The notes: generated from the letters alone by a model not told the origin. A stretch of DNA of 64,000 nt from Devosia sp. (GCF_025809055.1 NZ_CP075529.1:3513891-3577890), one strand, 5' to 3'. Shown: positions 45,174 to 53,931, counted from the stretch's first letter. Made by a program: numbers and translations.

Positions 45174-45764
45174 CTAGGGGCCAAGCAGGTTGGCGGCGGT
45201 GATCAGGCTCTGGGCGATATCGATGATGCGGCGGTTCTGGTTCATGGCCGTGGAGCGCAGGAGTGCATAGGCGTCCGGCTCGCTGAGGCCTCGCGTCTTC
45301 ATCAGGATCCCCTTGGCCTGATCGATGATCTTGCGCTCCTCCAGCGCACTGCGGGCTTCCTCCAGTTCGCGGGTGAGGCGGGAAAAGGCGTTGAAACGAG
45401 AAATGGCCATGTCGAGGATCGGCTTGACCCGTTCCTTCTTGAGGCCGTCCACGACATAGGCTGAGACGCCCGCTTCCACCGCCTTTTCGATCATGGCGCC
45501 GTCCGAGCGGTCGACGAACATGGCGATGGGCCGCCTGATGGCGCGGCTCAGCGAAAAGAAGTGCTCGAGCGTGTCGCGCTTGGGATTTTCGAGATCGATG
45601 AACACCACGTCGGGCATGGAATGCTGGATGGTGCGCCCGACCTCGTTGACGTCGTGGATGACCGCCACGCGCGAATAGCCTGCATCACGCAGGCCTTCCT
45701 CGATGATCGAGGCGCGGATGCGGTTTTCGTCGATAATCAGAATGGACAGATCGGGGCTCGGCAT
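45174..45764 (-). CDS. nasT: ANTAR-domain antitermination regulator NasT
   Basis: A 196-residue response-regulator-like protein: a receiver-type domain (about 1-125; LSILIIDENRIRASIIEEGL, DVVFIDLENPKRDTLEHFF) and a C-terminal coiled coil plus ANTAR RNA-binding domain (AKGILMKTRGLSEPDAYALL, then RSTAMNQNRRIIDIAQSLI). The protein would bind the two-hairpin leaders of nrtA and narK and prevent their terminators from forming. Activity is controlled by NasS rather than by phosphorylation in studied systems. Confidence 0.93.
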   Translation of the reverse strand: MPSPDLSILIIDENRIRASIIEEGLRDAGYSRVAVIHDVNEVGRTIQHSMPDVVFIDLENPKRDTLEHFFSLSRAIRRPIAMFVDRSDGAMIEKAVEAGVSAYVVDGLKKERVKPILDMAISRFNAFSRLTRELEEARSALEERKIIDQAKGILMKTRGLSEPDAYALLRSTAMNQNRRIIDIAQSLITAANLLGP

Positions 45765-45788
45765 TGCCCCGATCTACGCCTTTGCCCG

Positions 45789-45827
45789 ATAAAAGCGCAA
45801 GACTTTGAAATGCACAATTCCTATGCA
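45789..45827 (-). promoter_or_regulatory. Putative nasTS promoter with NtrC-like dyad
   Basis: Minus strand: TTGTGC (45812-45817) and TTTTAT (45789-45794) are 17 bases apart. The -35 is overlapped by TGCATAGGAATTGTGCA (45811-45827), which resembles the 17-base NtrC site TGCAC-N7-GTGCA with a mismatch. Weak evidence for either role. Confidence 0.35.
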
Positions 45828-45854
45828 TTTTTGCCTTGCGCCGGTTCGAGGCGC

Positions 45855-46715
45855 CTATTGGCCGCCATTGCGCCAGCTGTATTGCGGGGAATAGCCGAGC
45901 ATGTCCCGGGCCTTGTCGATGCTGAGCAGGGTGCTGTTGGTGGCGATGTTGCCGCGCTGCTCGACACCGGGGAAAACCTCGGCCATCAGCGACACGTTCG
46001 AGCGGCTCATCACCGTGTCGGCATTGGCGATAATGAAGGCTTCAAAACCCTTGAAATCGGCCTGAATGGACCGGCGAACCGCCTGGGCCCCGTCGCGGGC
46101 GTCGATATAGCCCCACAGGTTCCATTTGCGCTTGGCCGGTTCGCTGTCGAAGCCGGGGAAAGCCGCATAGTCCTGCGGATACATGACATTGGAAAAGCGC
46201 AGGCCGACAATGCGCAGGTCGGGGTCCCAGCGGCAGAACTGCGCCGCCATGGTTTCGTCAAGCAACTTGCCCAGCGAATAGGCGGATTCGGGGCGCGGGA
46301 AGTATTTCTCGTCGACCGGGACATAGGGCGGCGGGGTATCGAAGGGCAGGCCAAGGACCGTTTCGCTGGAGGCGAAGACCACGTTCTTGATCCTGGCCAG
46401 GCGGCAGGCCTCGAAGACGTTGTAGGTCGCAGTGACATTGTTGGTGATGGTGCGCGGATTGGGCGCCAGGCCCGGCGCGGGAATGGCCGCCAGATGCACC
46501 ACGGCCTCGAACGGGCCACCGCGCTCGTCCACCCCGCCCAGGATGGCGGCGGCAACCTCGCCGAAATTGGACAGATCGACCCGCAGGCTGGGGCAGATGG
46601 GATCGGGCAGGGCATGCTGATCGAGGTTGAGCACGTCATAGCCGTGTTCGACCAGATCGCGCAGAACCGCGCGCCCGAGCTTGCCGGACCCGCCCGTGAC
46701 CAGAACCTTACCCAT
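45855..46715 (-). CDS. NAD-dependent epimerase/dehydratase family protein
   Basis: A 286-residue extended short-chain dehydrogenase. The NAD-binding GxxGxxG is KVLVTGGSGKLGRAVL at the N-terminus, the strand VVHLAAIPAPG follows, and the catalytic pair is in SAYSLGKLLDE (Tyr, Lys) with Ser in FASSETVLG. Size and motifs resemble uronate dehydrogenases and sugar-nucleotide epimerases; the substrate cannot be assigned. It is a single gene with a GAGGTTG-type ribosome site, divergent from the SH3 gene. Confidence 0.88.
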   Translation of the reverse strand: MGKVLVTGGSGKLGRAVLRDLVEHGYDVLNLDQHALPDPICPSLRVDLSNFGEVAAAILGGVDERGGPFEAVVHLAAIPAPGLAPNPRTITNNVTATYNVFEACRLARIKNVVFASSETVLGLPFDTPPPYVPVDEKYFPRPESAYSLGKLLDETMAAQFCRWDPDLRIVGLRFSNVMYPQDYAAFPGFDSEPAKRKWNLWGYIDARDGAQAVRRSIQADFKGFEAFIIANADTVMSRSNVSLMAEVFPGVEQRGNIATNSTLLSIDKARDMLGYSPQYSWRNGGQ

Positions 46716-46880
46716 TTCAACCTCCTCGTTTTGCAGTCGAATTTACCATCAGCCTATGCCGGTGCCGGTCCGCTGCCAATATCGGATGGATGAACTCATT
46801 CTGAACGGCGCTCTCAGCACGGGTTCAAACCGCAGCGCCTAACTTGTCCTCACAACGCAGCAATCACGCGGAGCAGGGAC

Positions 46881-47210
46881 ATGAAAAAGTCGCAGGAAAA
46901 AGTGTTGGTCGCCACTCTATGCGGCCTGATCGTCGCCGCAGCGGGCGCCTTTGCCGTACAGCCGGCCATGGCCGCCGGATACCAGGTGGATACCCTGGCC
47001 AAGGTGACCAGTGTTGCCGACTGGGATCAGCTCAATGTCCGCCGCTGGCCGGCCAGCTATTCCCGCAAGGTCGGCGCGCTCGACCCCGGCGTGCATGTCT
47101 GGGTGGAACGCTGCATCCAGGTGGAGAACAGCACCGACTGGTGCCTCGTCAAGCGCAACACCACCCAGGGCTGGGTCAACTCCCGTTTCCTGACCGCCGT
47201 GCCCTACTGA
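46881..47210 (+). CDS. Secreted SH3-domain protein
   Basis: A 109-residue exported protein: a signal peptide of about 31 residues (VLVATLCGLIVAAAGAFA, cleavage near AMA-A) followed by one bacterial SH3 domain (LNVRRWPASYSRKVGAL, VHVWVERCIQVENSTDWCLV, GWVNSRFLTAV). Two cysteines in the domain could form a disulfide. Such domains bind peptidoglycan or proteins in the periplasm; the partner is unknown. Confidence 0.85.
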   Translation: MKKSQEKVLVATLCGLIVAAAGAFAVQPAMAAGYQVDTLAKVTSVADWDQLNVRRWPASYSRKVGALDPGVHVWVERCIQVENSTDWCLVKRNTTQGWVNSRFLTAVPY

Positions 47211-47388
47211 CCAATCCGAGCCGGCAGGGGCGGAGACCCGCCACCGGGATGTTTTCCGCCGCACCAACAGCCGATTGGCTGGGTCTCCACCTCTGCCGAC
47301 CCTTTAGTAAACGCGTACCTCCTTCCCATGCATGTTGACTTTTCCGGTTCTGCGCTGTTCGTGGCAGCGTCAGGACCGGAGTTTTTTC

Positions 47389-48390
47389 ATGGACGCCAAT
47401 CCCATTCTCGCAGAGGCCGTTCGCGGTAATTGGGTGGAGAACCGGCACCGCGGTGCCTATGTGATCGTCGACGCTGACGGCAGCGTCATCGCATCGGCGG
47501 GGGACGTGGATCGCCCGGTCTTTCCGCGCTCGGCGATCAAGTCCATGCAGGCGCTGGCGATCTTTGACCGCCATGCGACGGAAAAATTCCATCACACACC
47601 GCAGGAACTGGCCCTGGCCTGCGCGTCGCATCACGGCGAGGGCGACCATGTCAGCAATGTCAGCCATTTTCTCGAGCGCATGGGCCTGTCGGACGCCGAT
47701 CTCGAATGCGGCGCGCATATGCCCACCAATGACAAGGCGCGCGAGGCGCTGCGCGCCGCCGGACTCGATCCGAGCCCGCTGCACAACAATTGCTCGGGCA
47801 AGCATTCGGGCATGTTGAGCGTGGCCCTGGCCATGGGCGTGCCGACGCAGGGTTACGTCACCCGCGAGCACGACGTACAGAAGGCGGTGCGGGCAGCGGT
47901 GGAATATGTGATCGGCGAGGACCTGACCGAGGATCGCTGCGGCACCGATGGCTGCTCGATTCCCACCTGGGCGGCACCGCTGCGCGCCTGGGCAAAGGGC
48001 TTTGCCCGCATGGCCACCGGGTCCGGGCTCGATGCAGGACATGCGGCGGGGGCCAGGGCGCTGTTCGACGCGGCGACCAGCCACCCGCACCTGGTTGCGG
48101 GCACCGGCCATCTCGATACCCGCGTCATGCAGGCATTTGGGGGGCGACTGATGCAGAAGGGTGGCGCCGAGGGCGTGCAATGCGGAGCCATTCGCGACAA
48201 GGGCTGGGGCTATGCGCTCAAATGCGATGACGGCAACATGACCGCCAGCCATGTGATGATCGCCGCGCTGCTGCTCAAACATGCCGATCCCGATGCCGGA
48301 CAACGCGCCGTGCTGGAGCAATTCGTGCGCCAGCCGACAAAGAATGTGCGCGGCACAATCGTGGGCGAGATGCGGGCCGTCGAGGGCTGA
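47389..48390 (+). CDS. L-asparaginase II (Rhizobium etli type)
   Basis: A 333-residue amidohydrolase of the asparaginase_II family, unrelated to the E. coli enzymes. The serine-lysine pair is in FPRSAIKSMQAL, the second serine in ACASHHGEG, and the cysteine/lysine zinc-site segments known from R. etli asparaginase are in LHNNCSGKHSGML and DRCGTDGCSIPTWA. It hydrolyses asparagine to aspartate and ammonia. ATG 47389 (MDANPILAEAVRG) is preferred to the earlier in-frame codon at 47332. It is a single gene, and its link to the nitrogen genes upstream is positional only. Confidence 0.9.
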   Translation: MDANPILAEAVRGNWVENRHRGAYVIVDADGSVIASAGDVDRPVFPRSAIKSMQALAIFDRHATEKFHHTPQELALACASHHGEGDHVSNVSHFLERMGLSDADLECGAHMPTNDKAREALRAAGLDPSPLHNNCSGKHSGMLSVALAMGVPTQGYVTREHDVQKAVRAAVEYVIGEDLTEDRCGTDGCSIPTWAAPLRAWAKGFARMATGSGLDAGHAAGARALFDAATSHPHLVAGTGHLDTRVMQAFGGRLMQKGGAEGVQCGAIRDKGWGYALKCDDGNMTASHVMIAALLLKHADPDAGQRAVLEQFVRQPTKNVRGTIVGEMRAVEG

Positions 48391-48414
48391 GATAGGCGCT
48401 CGCCGAGAGGTCTT

Positions 48415-48453
48415 CTCCCCTCACCACGGCCCTCTCCCCGGAGGGGCGAGGGG
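48415..48453. repeat. Family A repeat, single arm A8
   Basis: CTCCCCTCACCACGGCCCTC followed by TCCCCGGAGGGGCGAGGGGG; one arm between the convergent asparaginase and RES toxin genes. Confidence 0.65.
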
Positions 48454-48483
48454 GCGATGGAGCCGGGGGATCGGTGCACTGGT

Positions 48484-49176
48484 CTAAAGCGCGAAAATGG
48501 CCTGGCTGGTGCAGTTGCGGACCATGTCGACGCTATTGCCATCCCAGTGGAAATCATAGTGATCGGCCTGGACCGGGGTGGAGATGAGATCAGGCCAGAA
48601 CAGGCCGACGCATTCCCCGTTTTCGCAGCGCACACTGCGATAGAGCACGCCATTGCTGCCCGCCTCGCGCAATTGGCGGCCCAATTCCTGCGGCATCGCA
48701 TAATCGAGCAGGTCGTGGACGGCGGCGATGTCGCGCAGGTCGTGGAGGCTGGTATCGAGCCGGGCCACCAGCATACGGAACTGCGATGTCCAGCCCGGCG
48801 CTTCGGCGCTGGCCGCCATGAAGCGCGCATGATGATGGGCGACCTCGCGCAGGGCGACTTCCTCGCGATTGCCGGCGCTATAGACGCCATAGGTGCCGTC
48901 GGTGAACCGCCCCGGCCGGTCGGTGCTGACATGAACGAAGGGCGCCATGACCAGGCTCGCCCCCGGACCGCTGACCCGCCGCGCCGGCGGCACGAGATCG
49001 AGCCGCCCCAGATGGGCCCAGATGCGCGGATTGGTCTTGGATTCGGCCGATGCCAGGGCTTCCCAATCGTGCGGATCGGCAATGTCCTCGAAGAGATCGA
49101 TGGGCGGAAAGATGGAACGGATGAGGCGCCAGGCTTTTGGCCAGCGCACAGGCACCGGAACGGGATCGGGCGTCAC
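48484..49176 (-). CDS. RES-domain toxin (NAD-degrading) of a type II TA pair
   Basis: A 230-residue protein with the RES fold. The conserved Arg/Tyr region is in DRPGRFTDGTYGVYSAGNREEVALREVAHHHARF, and the C-terminal Ser/Arg region in GSNGVLYRSVRCENGECVGLFW, which together form the NAD-binding pocket in RES toxins such as MbcT and ParT. Upstream it overlaps the Xre-type antitoxin by four bases, as in known RES-Xre operons. It would phosphorolyse or modify NAD or ADP-ribosylate a target; which is not decidable here. Confidence 0.9.
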   Translation of the reverse strand: MTPDPVPVPVRWPKAWRLIRSIFPPIDLFEDIADPHDWEALASAESKTNPRIWAHLGRLDLVPPARRVSGPGASLVMAPFVHVSTDRPGRFTDGTYGVYSAGNREEVALREVAHHHARFMAASAEAPGWTSQFRMLVARLDTSLHDLRDIAAVHDLLDYAMPQELGRQLREAGSNGVLYRSVRCENGECVGLFWPDLISTPVQADHYDFHWDGNSVDMVRNCTSQAIFAL

Positions 49177-49583
49177 AGGCCGCCGCGCTCCGCATCGACA
49201 TAGGCCCGGATGCGGACCAGCGAGAACATGTCGCCATCGGCCATGATGCTGGCCGGGCTACGGCCATCCAGCGCCGCATTGGGCGCCTTGACCCAGCGAT
49301 AGCCCCGCTTGGGATCGGTGAAGAGATAACGCAGGCCCTTGTGGATACCCATGAGCAGCGACAAGCGGGTGGCTAGATCGCGGTCGACCCGACCGATCTC
49401 CCCCGCCTTCCAGCGGGCAAAGGTGCGGGCGGCGAGGCCGCCGAGGATTTCGCGCGCTTCGGTATCGCTCAATTGCCAATTGGCGAACAGGCGCACCACC
49501 GCACGCGCCATGGCTTCCGCTTCGGCATCGGTGATGCGCGGAATGTCCGGATTGGCCTGGGTACGGGGCAGTTCGACCAGCAT
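49173..49583 (-). CDS. Xre/MbcA/ParS-type antitoxin
   Basis: A 136-residue antitoxin. An N-terminal helix-turn-helix-like domain (MARAVVRLFANWQLSDTEAREILG, LAARTFARWKAG) is followed by the toxin-binding domain, which carries RLSLLMGIHKGLRYLFTD and the ending WVKAPNAALDGRSPASIMADGD. ATG 49583 has AGGAGAA upstream. It should neutralise the RES toxin and repress the pair from the palindrome at 49619-49632. Confidence 0.9.
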   Translation of the reverse strand: MLVELPRTQANPDIPRITDAEAEAMARAVVRLFANWQLSDTEAREILGGLAARTFARWKAGEIGRVDRDLATRLSLLMGIHKGLRYLFTDPKRGYRWVKAPNAALDGRSPASIMADGDMFSLVRIRAYVDAERGGL

Positions 49584-49618
49584 GTCTTTTCTCCTATTGG
49601 CATTAAATATGTCTTTTT

Positions 49619-49632
49619 TTGCCAAATGGCAA
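49619..49632. promoter_or_regulatory. Operator-like palindrome of the RES/Xre pair
   Basis: TTGCCAAATGGCAA is a 6-2-6 dyad 36 bases upstream of the antitoxin start; a half-site TTGGCA recurs at 49597-49602. Probable autoregulation site. Confidence 0.5.
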
Positions 49633-49658
49633 GGTCTGCGTGCGATTGCGGGTACAGC

Positions 49659-49684
49659 GCCCCTCACCCCTCAGGGGAGAAGGG
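49659..49684. repeat. Family A-like repeat fragment A9
   Basis: CCCCTCACCCCTCAGGGGAG: a short remnant of one repeat arm between the TA pair and the Tat-exported protein gene. Confidence 0.5.
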
Positions 49685-49720
49685 AAAGGCGCCAGCGCTT
49701 CAGTCCAATAGTCATGTGGT

Positions 49721-51001
49721 CTAGCTGAACGTCACGTGCGGATAGCGGCTGGCGGCGGCGCGCAGGTCGGGCTCGGCGATCTCGGTCCAGAGCATGCCGG
49801 CAATGTCATGCGTGCTGCCTTCAAGCTGGTTGGCGCCGATGGTGACGGAGCCGGCGCCGTCGGCAATGCTGACGGCGATGCCGATGGTGCTGGCGGAGAC
49901 GGTATTGCCGCTGATCAGCACATTGCGCAGATAGGGGCCCCAGCCGGCGCCGATGCCGACACCGGGCACATTGTCCACCATATTGCCGGTGATCGCCGTT
50001 TCGCCCTCGGCGAAGATGCCGATGGGAATGGTGTCGGGATTGACCGGGGAGCGCTCAAGGATATTGCGCACGATATTGCCGGTGCAGACGGCAATCTTGC
50101 CGCCGGAATCGAGATTGGTGATCGATATGCCGGTGGCCGCGCCATCGACGATGTTCTGAGCGATGATCGAGCCGGAAAAGCCGAATTCGGAGAAGATCGC
50201 CACTTCGCCCGAATTGAGACACTGATTGCCCGACACCTGGACATTGCGCGTGGTGTTGAGGCGAACCGCGGTGAAGGCGCAATCGCTGATGTGATTGCCG
50301 GCGACGATGACCTCGTCGGCGCGGAAGATATTGATGCCATTGCCGTTCTGGCCATTGCCGCCGCCGACCCAGGCGATGTCCGAGATGCGGTTATTGGCGA
50401 CGATGGTGCCATCTGGCCCTTCTTCTGAGCGCCAGACGCGAATGCCGGCATTGCCGCAGCGGGTGATGCGATTGCCGGTCAGCAGCAGACCGGAATTGTC
50501 GAGGGCATGGATGGCGGCGTCGCCATGGCCGGAAAAGCCGCAGTCGCGGACCACGGCTTCGGAATTGTCGATGGCGAGCCCGATGCCGGGACTGTCGCTG
50601 AACAGGCACCGCTCGAAGCTGACATTGCGGCTCTGGGAAACCGAGAACAGGCTGTCGCCGCCACTGTCTCCGGCGAAGGCGATGTCGCGCAGCGACACGT
50701 GGTACTGGCCTTCGACCGCGCCAATGCTGCCGCCATTGGCGATGAGCGCGGTGGCACCCGGCACGCCTTCGATCACCAGATTGCCCGGAATGCGCAGGCC
50801 CGACACCCAGAAATGGCCGGGCGGCAGGCGCAGATAACCGTCGCGAAAGGCGCCGTCGATGGCCGCCTGCATGGCCGCGGACTGATCCATGTCGCCATCG
50901 GGGATCAGAGAATCAGCCTGTGCCAGGGCCGGACCGGCAAGGCCCAGACCCGCCAGACCCGCCATGACCTGCCGGCGATTGGAATTTGTCATCATGCGCA
51001 T
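49721..51001 (-). CDS. Tat-exported right-handed beta-helix protein (TIGR03808-like)
   Basis: A 426-residue protein with a twin-arginine signal (NSNRRQVMAGLAGLGLAGPA, cleavage near ALA-Q), then a run of parallel beta-helix coils rich in the words N-R-I-x-x-C and G-N-x-I (e.g. LLLTGNRITRCGNAGIRV, VIVAGNHISDCAFTAVRL, VQVSGNQCLNSGEVAIF). This is the pattern of an uncharacterised alphaproteobacterial family of Tat-exported repeat proteins and resembles polysaccharide-active pectate-lyase folds. No catalytic residues can be named. It may start at ATG 51001 or the second methionine close by. Confidence 0.85.
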   Translation of the reverse strand: MRMMTNSNRRQVMAGLAGLGLAGPALAQADSLIPDGDMDQSAAMQAAIDGAFRDGYLRLPPGHFWVSGLRIPGNLVIEGVPGATALIANGGSIGAVEGQYHVSLRDIAFAGDSGGDSLFSVSQSRNVSFERCLFSDSPGIGLAIDNSEAVVRDCGFSGHGDAAIHALDNSGLLLTGNRITRCGNAGIRVWRSEEGPDGTIVANNRISDIAWVGGGNGQNGNGINIFRADEVIVAGNHISDCAFTAVRLNTTRNVQVSGNQCLNSGEVAIFSEFGFSGSIIAQNIVDGAATGISITNLDSGGKIAVCTGNIVRNILERSPVNPDTIPIGIFAEGETAITGNMVDNVPGVGIGAGWGPYLRNVLISGNTVSASTIGIAVSIADGAGSVTIGANQLEGSTHDIAGMLWTEIAEPDLRAAASRYPHVTFS

Positions 51002-51141
51002 GAGGCCAGTTTGCCAAGGAATAGCGGGGCTGGCGAGGCCATGTCGCGGGCGTGGTGAACGAACAGGGGTGCCTGTCAGCTTGTTTGCGCCGATGGGGCA
51101 CGGCTATAACGGGGTCCGACAAGAGACCAACAGGTGTGCAC

Positions 51142-52650
51142 ATGCTCGTTGACGGCAAGATCTTTTTGGGCGTGAGCGAGCGGCCGGAATATCTCAATCT
51201 CAAATATGCCAATCGCCATGGCCTGATCACCGGCGCCACAGGCACCGGCAAGACGGTGAGCCTGCAGGTTCTGGCCGAGGGTTTTTCAGCAGCAGGCGTG
51301 CCGGTCTTTGCCGCCGATATCAAGGGCGACCTTTCGGGCGTCTCCAAGATGGGCCAGGCGCAGTCCTGGCAGAGCAAGCGGGCCGAGGATATCGGCTTTT
51401 CCGATTATGCCGACGACGTCTATCCGACGATTTTCTGGGACCTGTTCGGCAAGCAGGGGCATCCTGTCCGGGCCACGATCTCGGAAATGGGCCCGGTGCT
51501 GCTGAGCCGCATCCTCGACCTCAACGATACCCAGGAAGGGGTGCTCAACATTGCCTTCCGCCTGGCCGACGAGGAAGGCCTGTTGCTGCTCGATCTCAAG
51601 GACCTGCGGGCGCTGCTGGTCGAGATCGACGGGCGAGCCAAGGAAATCTCGGCGCGCTACGGCAATGTCACGACCGCCTCGATCGGCGCTATCCAGCGGG
51701 CCCTGCTGGTGCTCGAGCAGCAGGGGGCGGACAATTTCTTCGGCGAGCGGGCGCTGGAAATCGCCGACCTCATGCGCACCGACAGCGACGGGCGCGGGTT
51801 CGTGTCGATCCTGGCGGCGGACCAGCTGATGCAGGCGCCGCGACTATACGCGACGTTCCTGTTGTGGCTGCTCTCGGAACTGTTCGAGGAACTGCCGGAA
51901 GTCGGCGACCCGGACAAGCCCAAGCTGGTGTTCTTCTTCGATGAAGCGCACCTCTTGTTCTCGGACGCGCCCAAGGCCCTGATCGACAAGGTCGAGCAGG
52001 TGGTCAAGCTGATCCGGTCCAAGGGTGTGGGCGTCTATTTCGTCACCCAGAACCCCGTCGATATCCCCGAAAACGTGCTGGCCCAATTGTCCAACCGCGT
52101 CCAGCACGCGCTGCGCGCCTATACGCCGCGCGAACAGAAGGCGGTGAAGGTTGCCGCCGACACGTTCCGTCCCAATCCGGCCTTCTCGACCGCCGAGGCG
52201 ATCACCCAACTGGGCATCGGCGAGGCGCTGGTATCGGTGCTCGAGGACAAGGGCGTGCCCTCCATGGTCGGCCGCACCTTCATCCGGCCGCCCTCGGCGC
52301 AGGTGGGGCCGATTTCGCCGGCCGAACGCGATGCCACCATGGCCAATTCGCCGCTGGGTTCGCTCTATGACGAAGTGCTCGACCGCGAGTCGGCCTTTGA
52401 AGTTCTGAACAAGCGGGCGCGCGACCATCAGCTCGAGGAAGAGCGGGCGCGGATCGAGGCCGAAGAGCAGGCGGAAGCCGAGCGCCTCGCCAAGGAACGG
52501 GAACGGGCCGCAAAGGCGGCAGCGCCGCGCCGCTCGACGCGGCAATCACCGGTCGAGGCGGCGACGACCTCGTTTGCCCGCACCGTGGCCAATACGATCG
52601 GCCGGGAGCTGGTGCGCGGCATATTCGGCAGCCTCAAGAGGCGGCGCTGA
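51142..52650 (+). CDS. HerA-like DUF853 ATPase
   Basis: A 502-residue ATPase of the helicase HerA-like (DUF853) family. Walker [12 protein letters not shown], Walker B-type [12 protein letters not shown], and a sensor region [19 protein letters not shown] are all present. The C-terminus (about 430-502) is highly charged and alanine-rich, ending in basic residues. These proteins are widespread single ATPases of unclear role, distinct from the archaeal HerA-NurA pair. It is followed after two bases by the LOG-like gene. ATG 51142 ([18 protein letters not shown]) gives the normal family start. Confidence 0.9.
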   Translation: MLVDGKIFLGVSERPEYLNLKYANRHGLITGATGTGKTVSLQVLAEGFSAAGVPVFAADIKGDLSGVSKMGQAQSWQSKRAEDIGFSDYADDVYPTIFWDLFGKQGHPVRATISEMGPVLLSRILDLNDTQEGVLNIAFRLADEEGLLLLDLKDLRALLVEIDGRAKEISARYGNVTTASIGAIQRALLVLEQQGADNFFGERALEIADLMRTDSDGRGFVSILAADQLMQAPRLYATFLLWLLSELFEELPEVGDPDKPKLVFFFDEAHLLFSDAPKALIDKVEQVVKLIRSKGVGVYFVTQNPVDIPENVLAQLSNRVQHALRAYTPREQKAVKVAADTFRPNPAFSTAEAITQLGIGEALVSVLEDKGVPSMVGRTFIRPPSAQVGPISPAERDATMANSPLGSLYDEVLDRESAFEVLNKRARDHQLEEERARIEAEEQAEAERLAKERERAAKAAAPRRSTRQSPVEAATTSFARTVANTIGRELVRGIFGSLKRRR

Positions 52651-52652
52651 GC

Positions 52653-53207
52653 ATGGTTCCCCCCGCCGTCTCCGGACCGTCAGTCGCCATCTTCGCCTCC
52701 GACAAGGGGCCGGGCGATCCCGAGCGCGCCAGCCTGATGAGCGAAGTGGGGCGCGTCTTCGCCCGCAAGGGTGCCCGCATGGTGTGCCTGGCAGAAGGCG
52801 GGGTCATTCCGGTGCCGCTGATCACGGCCGCGCGCACTGCCAACGGCGACGTCGAGGTTTTGGCCGATGCCAGCATCGTTTTGCCGCCGGCGCTGGCCGA
52901 GGTCCCCATCACGGTCATTCCCGACCGGGTCGAAAGGCTGGCGCGGCTGGCCGCGATGACCCAAGCTTTCATCGTGCTGCCGGGCTCGCTCGCATCGATC
53001 AGCGCGCTGTTCGATGCCTGGGCCGGCGGGCCGCCAAGGCCGGTGCTGATGTACAACCGCCATCGCGCCTTCGAGGCTGTCAGGGGCTTTGCCGTGGACG
53101 TGCTGGCGGCTTCGATTTCAGGCTATGATCGCAATATCCAGTTTGCCGACAATGCCGAGGACCTTTGGGGCAAGCTGGTCTGGGTGCTGGAGCACCGCCC
53201 GCGCTGA
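52653..53207 (+). CDS. Divergent LOG-like Rossmann-fold protein
   Basis: A 184-residue protein with the nucleotide-binding fold of the LOG/TIGR00725 (lysine-decarboxylase-like) group: SVAIFASDKGPGDPERASLM near the start, AEGGVIPVPLITAAR and AFIVLPGSLASISALFDAW. The motif that defines active LOG enzymes, PGGxGTxxE, is replaced by PGSLASISALF, so phosphoribohydrolase activity on cytokinin nucleotides is unlikely. It is probably a binding or regulatory protein, and the tight spacing behind the HerA-like gene suggests a shared function. Confidence 0.75.
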   Translation: MVPPAVSGPSVAIFASDKGPGDPERASLMSEVGRVFARKGARMVCLAEGGVIPVPLITAARTANGDVEVLADASIVLPPALAEVPITVIPDRVERLARLAAMTQAFIVLPGSLASISALFDAWAGGPPRPVLMYNRHRAFEAVRGFAVDVLAASISGYDRNIQFADNAEDLWGKLVWVLEHRPR

Positions 53208-53213
53208 CAAAGG

Positions 53214-53762
53214 TCAGCCCAGGGGCAGGTGCTGCGAGGAGGCTCCGCCTTCCGGAAACAGCGGCACCACGTTGTCGGAATAGCGACGGCCCGGATTGAT
53301 GTCGGAATGCGGCATCGGCACGCGGTTGCGCCGCTCCGGACCCCGATAGCCGCTCCCCAGATGGCCGACGACGCTGCGATTGACCAGTCGCGCCTGCACC
53401 CGCTCGAGCAGATGGCGCGGCGACATGGGCTTGAGCACCACTTCATCGATGCCGGCGCTGATGGACTGCTGGCGCATGGGCGGGGTAATGGCGCGGGTCA
53501 GGGCGATGACCGGCAGGTCGCGCGACACCAGGGTTGGATCCAGCCTTATCGCCTCGACCATTTCATAGGCCGGGCGCCCGGCGCGATCGAAATCGACGAC
53601 CAGAAGGTCGAGCGCTGCAATGTCCATATAGGCGAACAGTTCGGCTTCGCTGTCGAAGGGCCGGACCCGCAGGCGGGAATCGCCGGCAAGCACCATCGTC
53701 AACACGGCATTGAGGGCCGGATTGGCTGCAAGAACGGCGATGGTTTTGGTCCGAATGGTCAC
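53214..53762 (-). CDS. Single-domain response regulator with a C-terminal tail
   Basis: A 182-residue receiver-domain protein. The phosphoacceptor aspartate is in LLVVDFDRAG, the conserved Thr in VIALTRAITPP and the Lys in VVLKPMSPRHL. A low-complexity, arginine-rich tail of about 55 residues follows, without a recognisable output domain. It resembles CheY-like signalling adaptors of alphaproteobacteria. GTG 53762 has GAGG about six bases upstream, and an in-frame GTG at 53774 is an alternative. No kinase is nearby. Confidence 0.8.
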   Translation of the reverse strand: MTIRTKTIAVLAANPALNAVLTMVLAGDSRLRVRPFDSEAELFAYMDIAALDLLVVDFDRAGRPAYEMVEAIRLDPTLVSRDLPVIALTRAITPPMRQQSISAGIDEVVLKPMSPRHLLERVQARLVNRSVVGHLGSGYRGPERRNRVPMPHSDINPGRRYSDNVVPLFPEGGASSQHLPLG

Positions 53763-53931
53763 ACGATTCCTCACGCGGTAAAGAAATCGTTAACATGGCG
53801 CGCCGCCCGGATGAAGCGCTGAGACCGGCTTCCACAGACAGATGACAATTAGGGTAAACTGCGACGCAAAGGCCGATTGCCGCGGGGCAGGCGGCCTGAT
53901 TGACTGTCGGCGGCCAGATTTTGGCGCGGGA

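Noticed and set aside
45855..46715. Assignment of the epimerase as uronate dehydrogenase
   Set aside because: Motifs fit the general extended SDR family only; no uronate pathway genes lie nearby.
51142..52650. Defence HerA (as in Sir2-HerA or HerA-NurA systems)
   Set aside because: The protein fits the widespread DUF853 ATPase family; neither a Sir2 nor a NurA nuclease is adjacent. The LOG-like partner is listed separately as a speculative finding.
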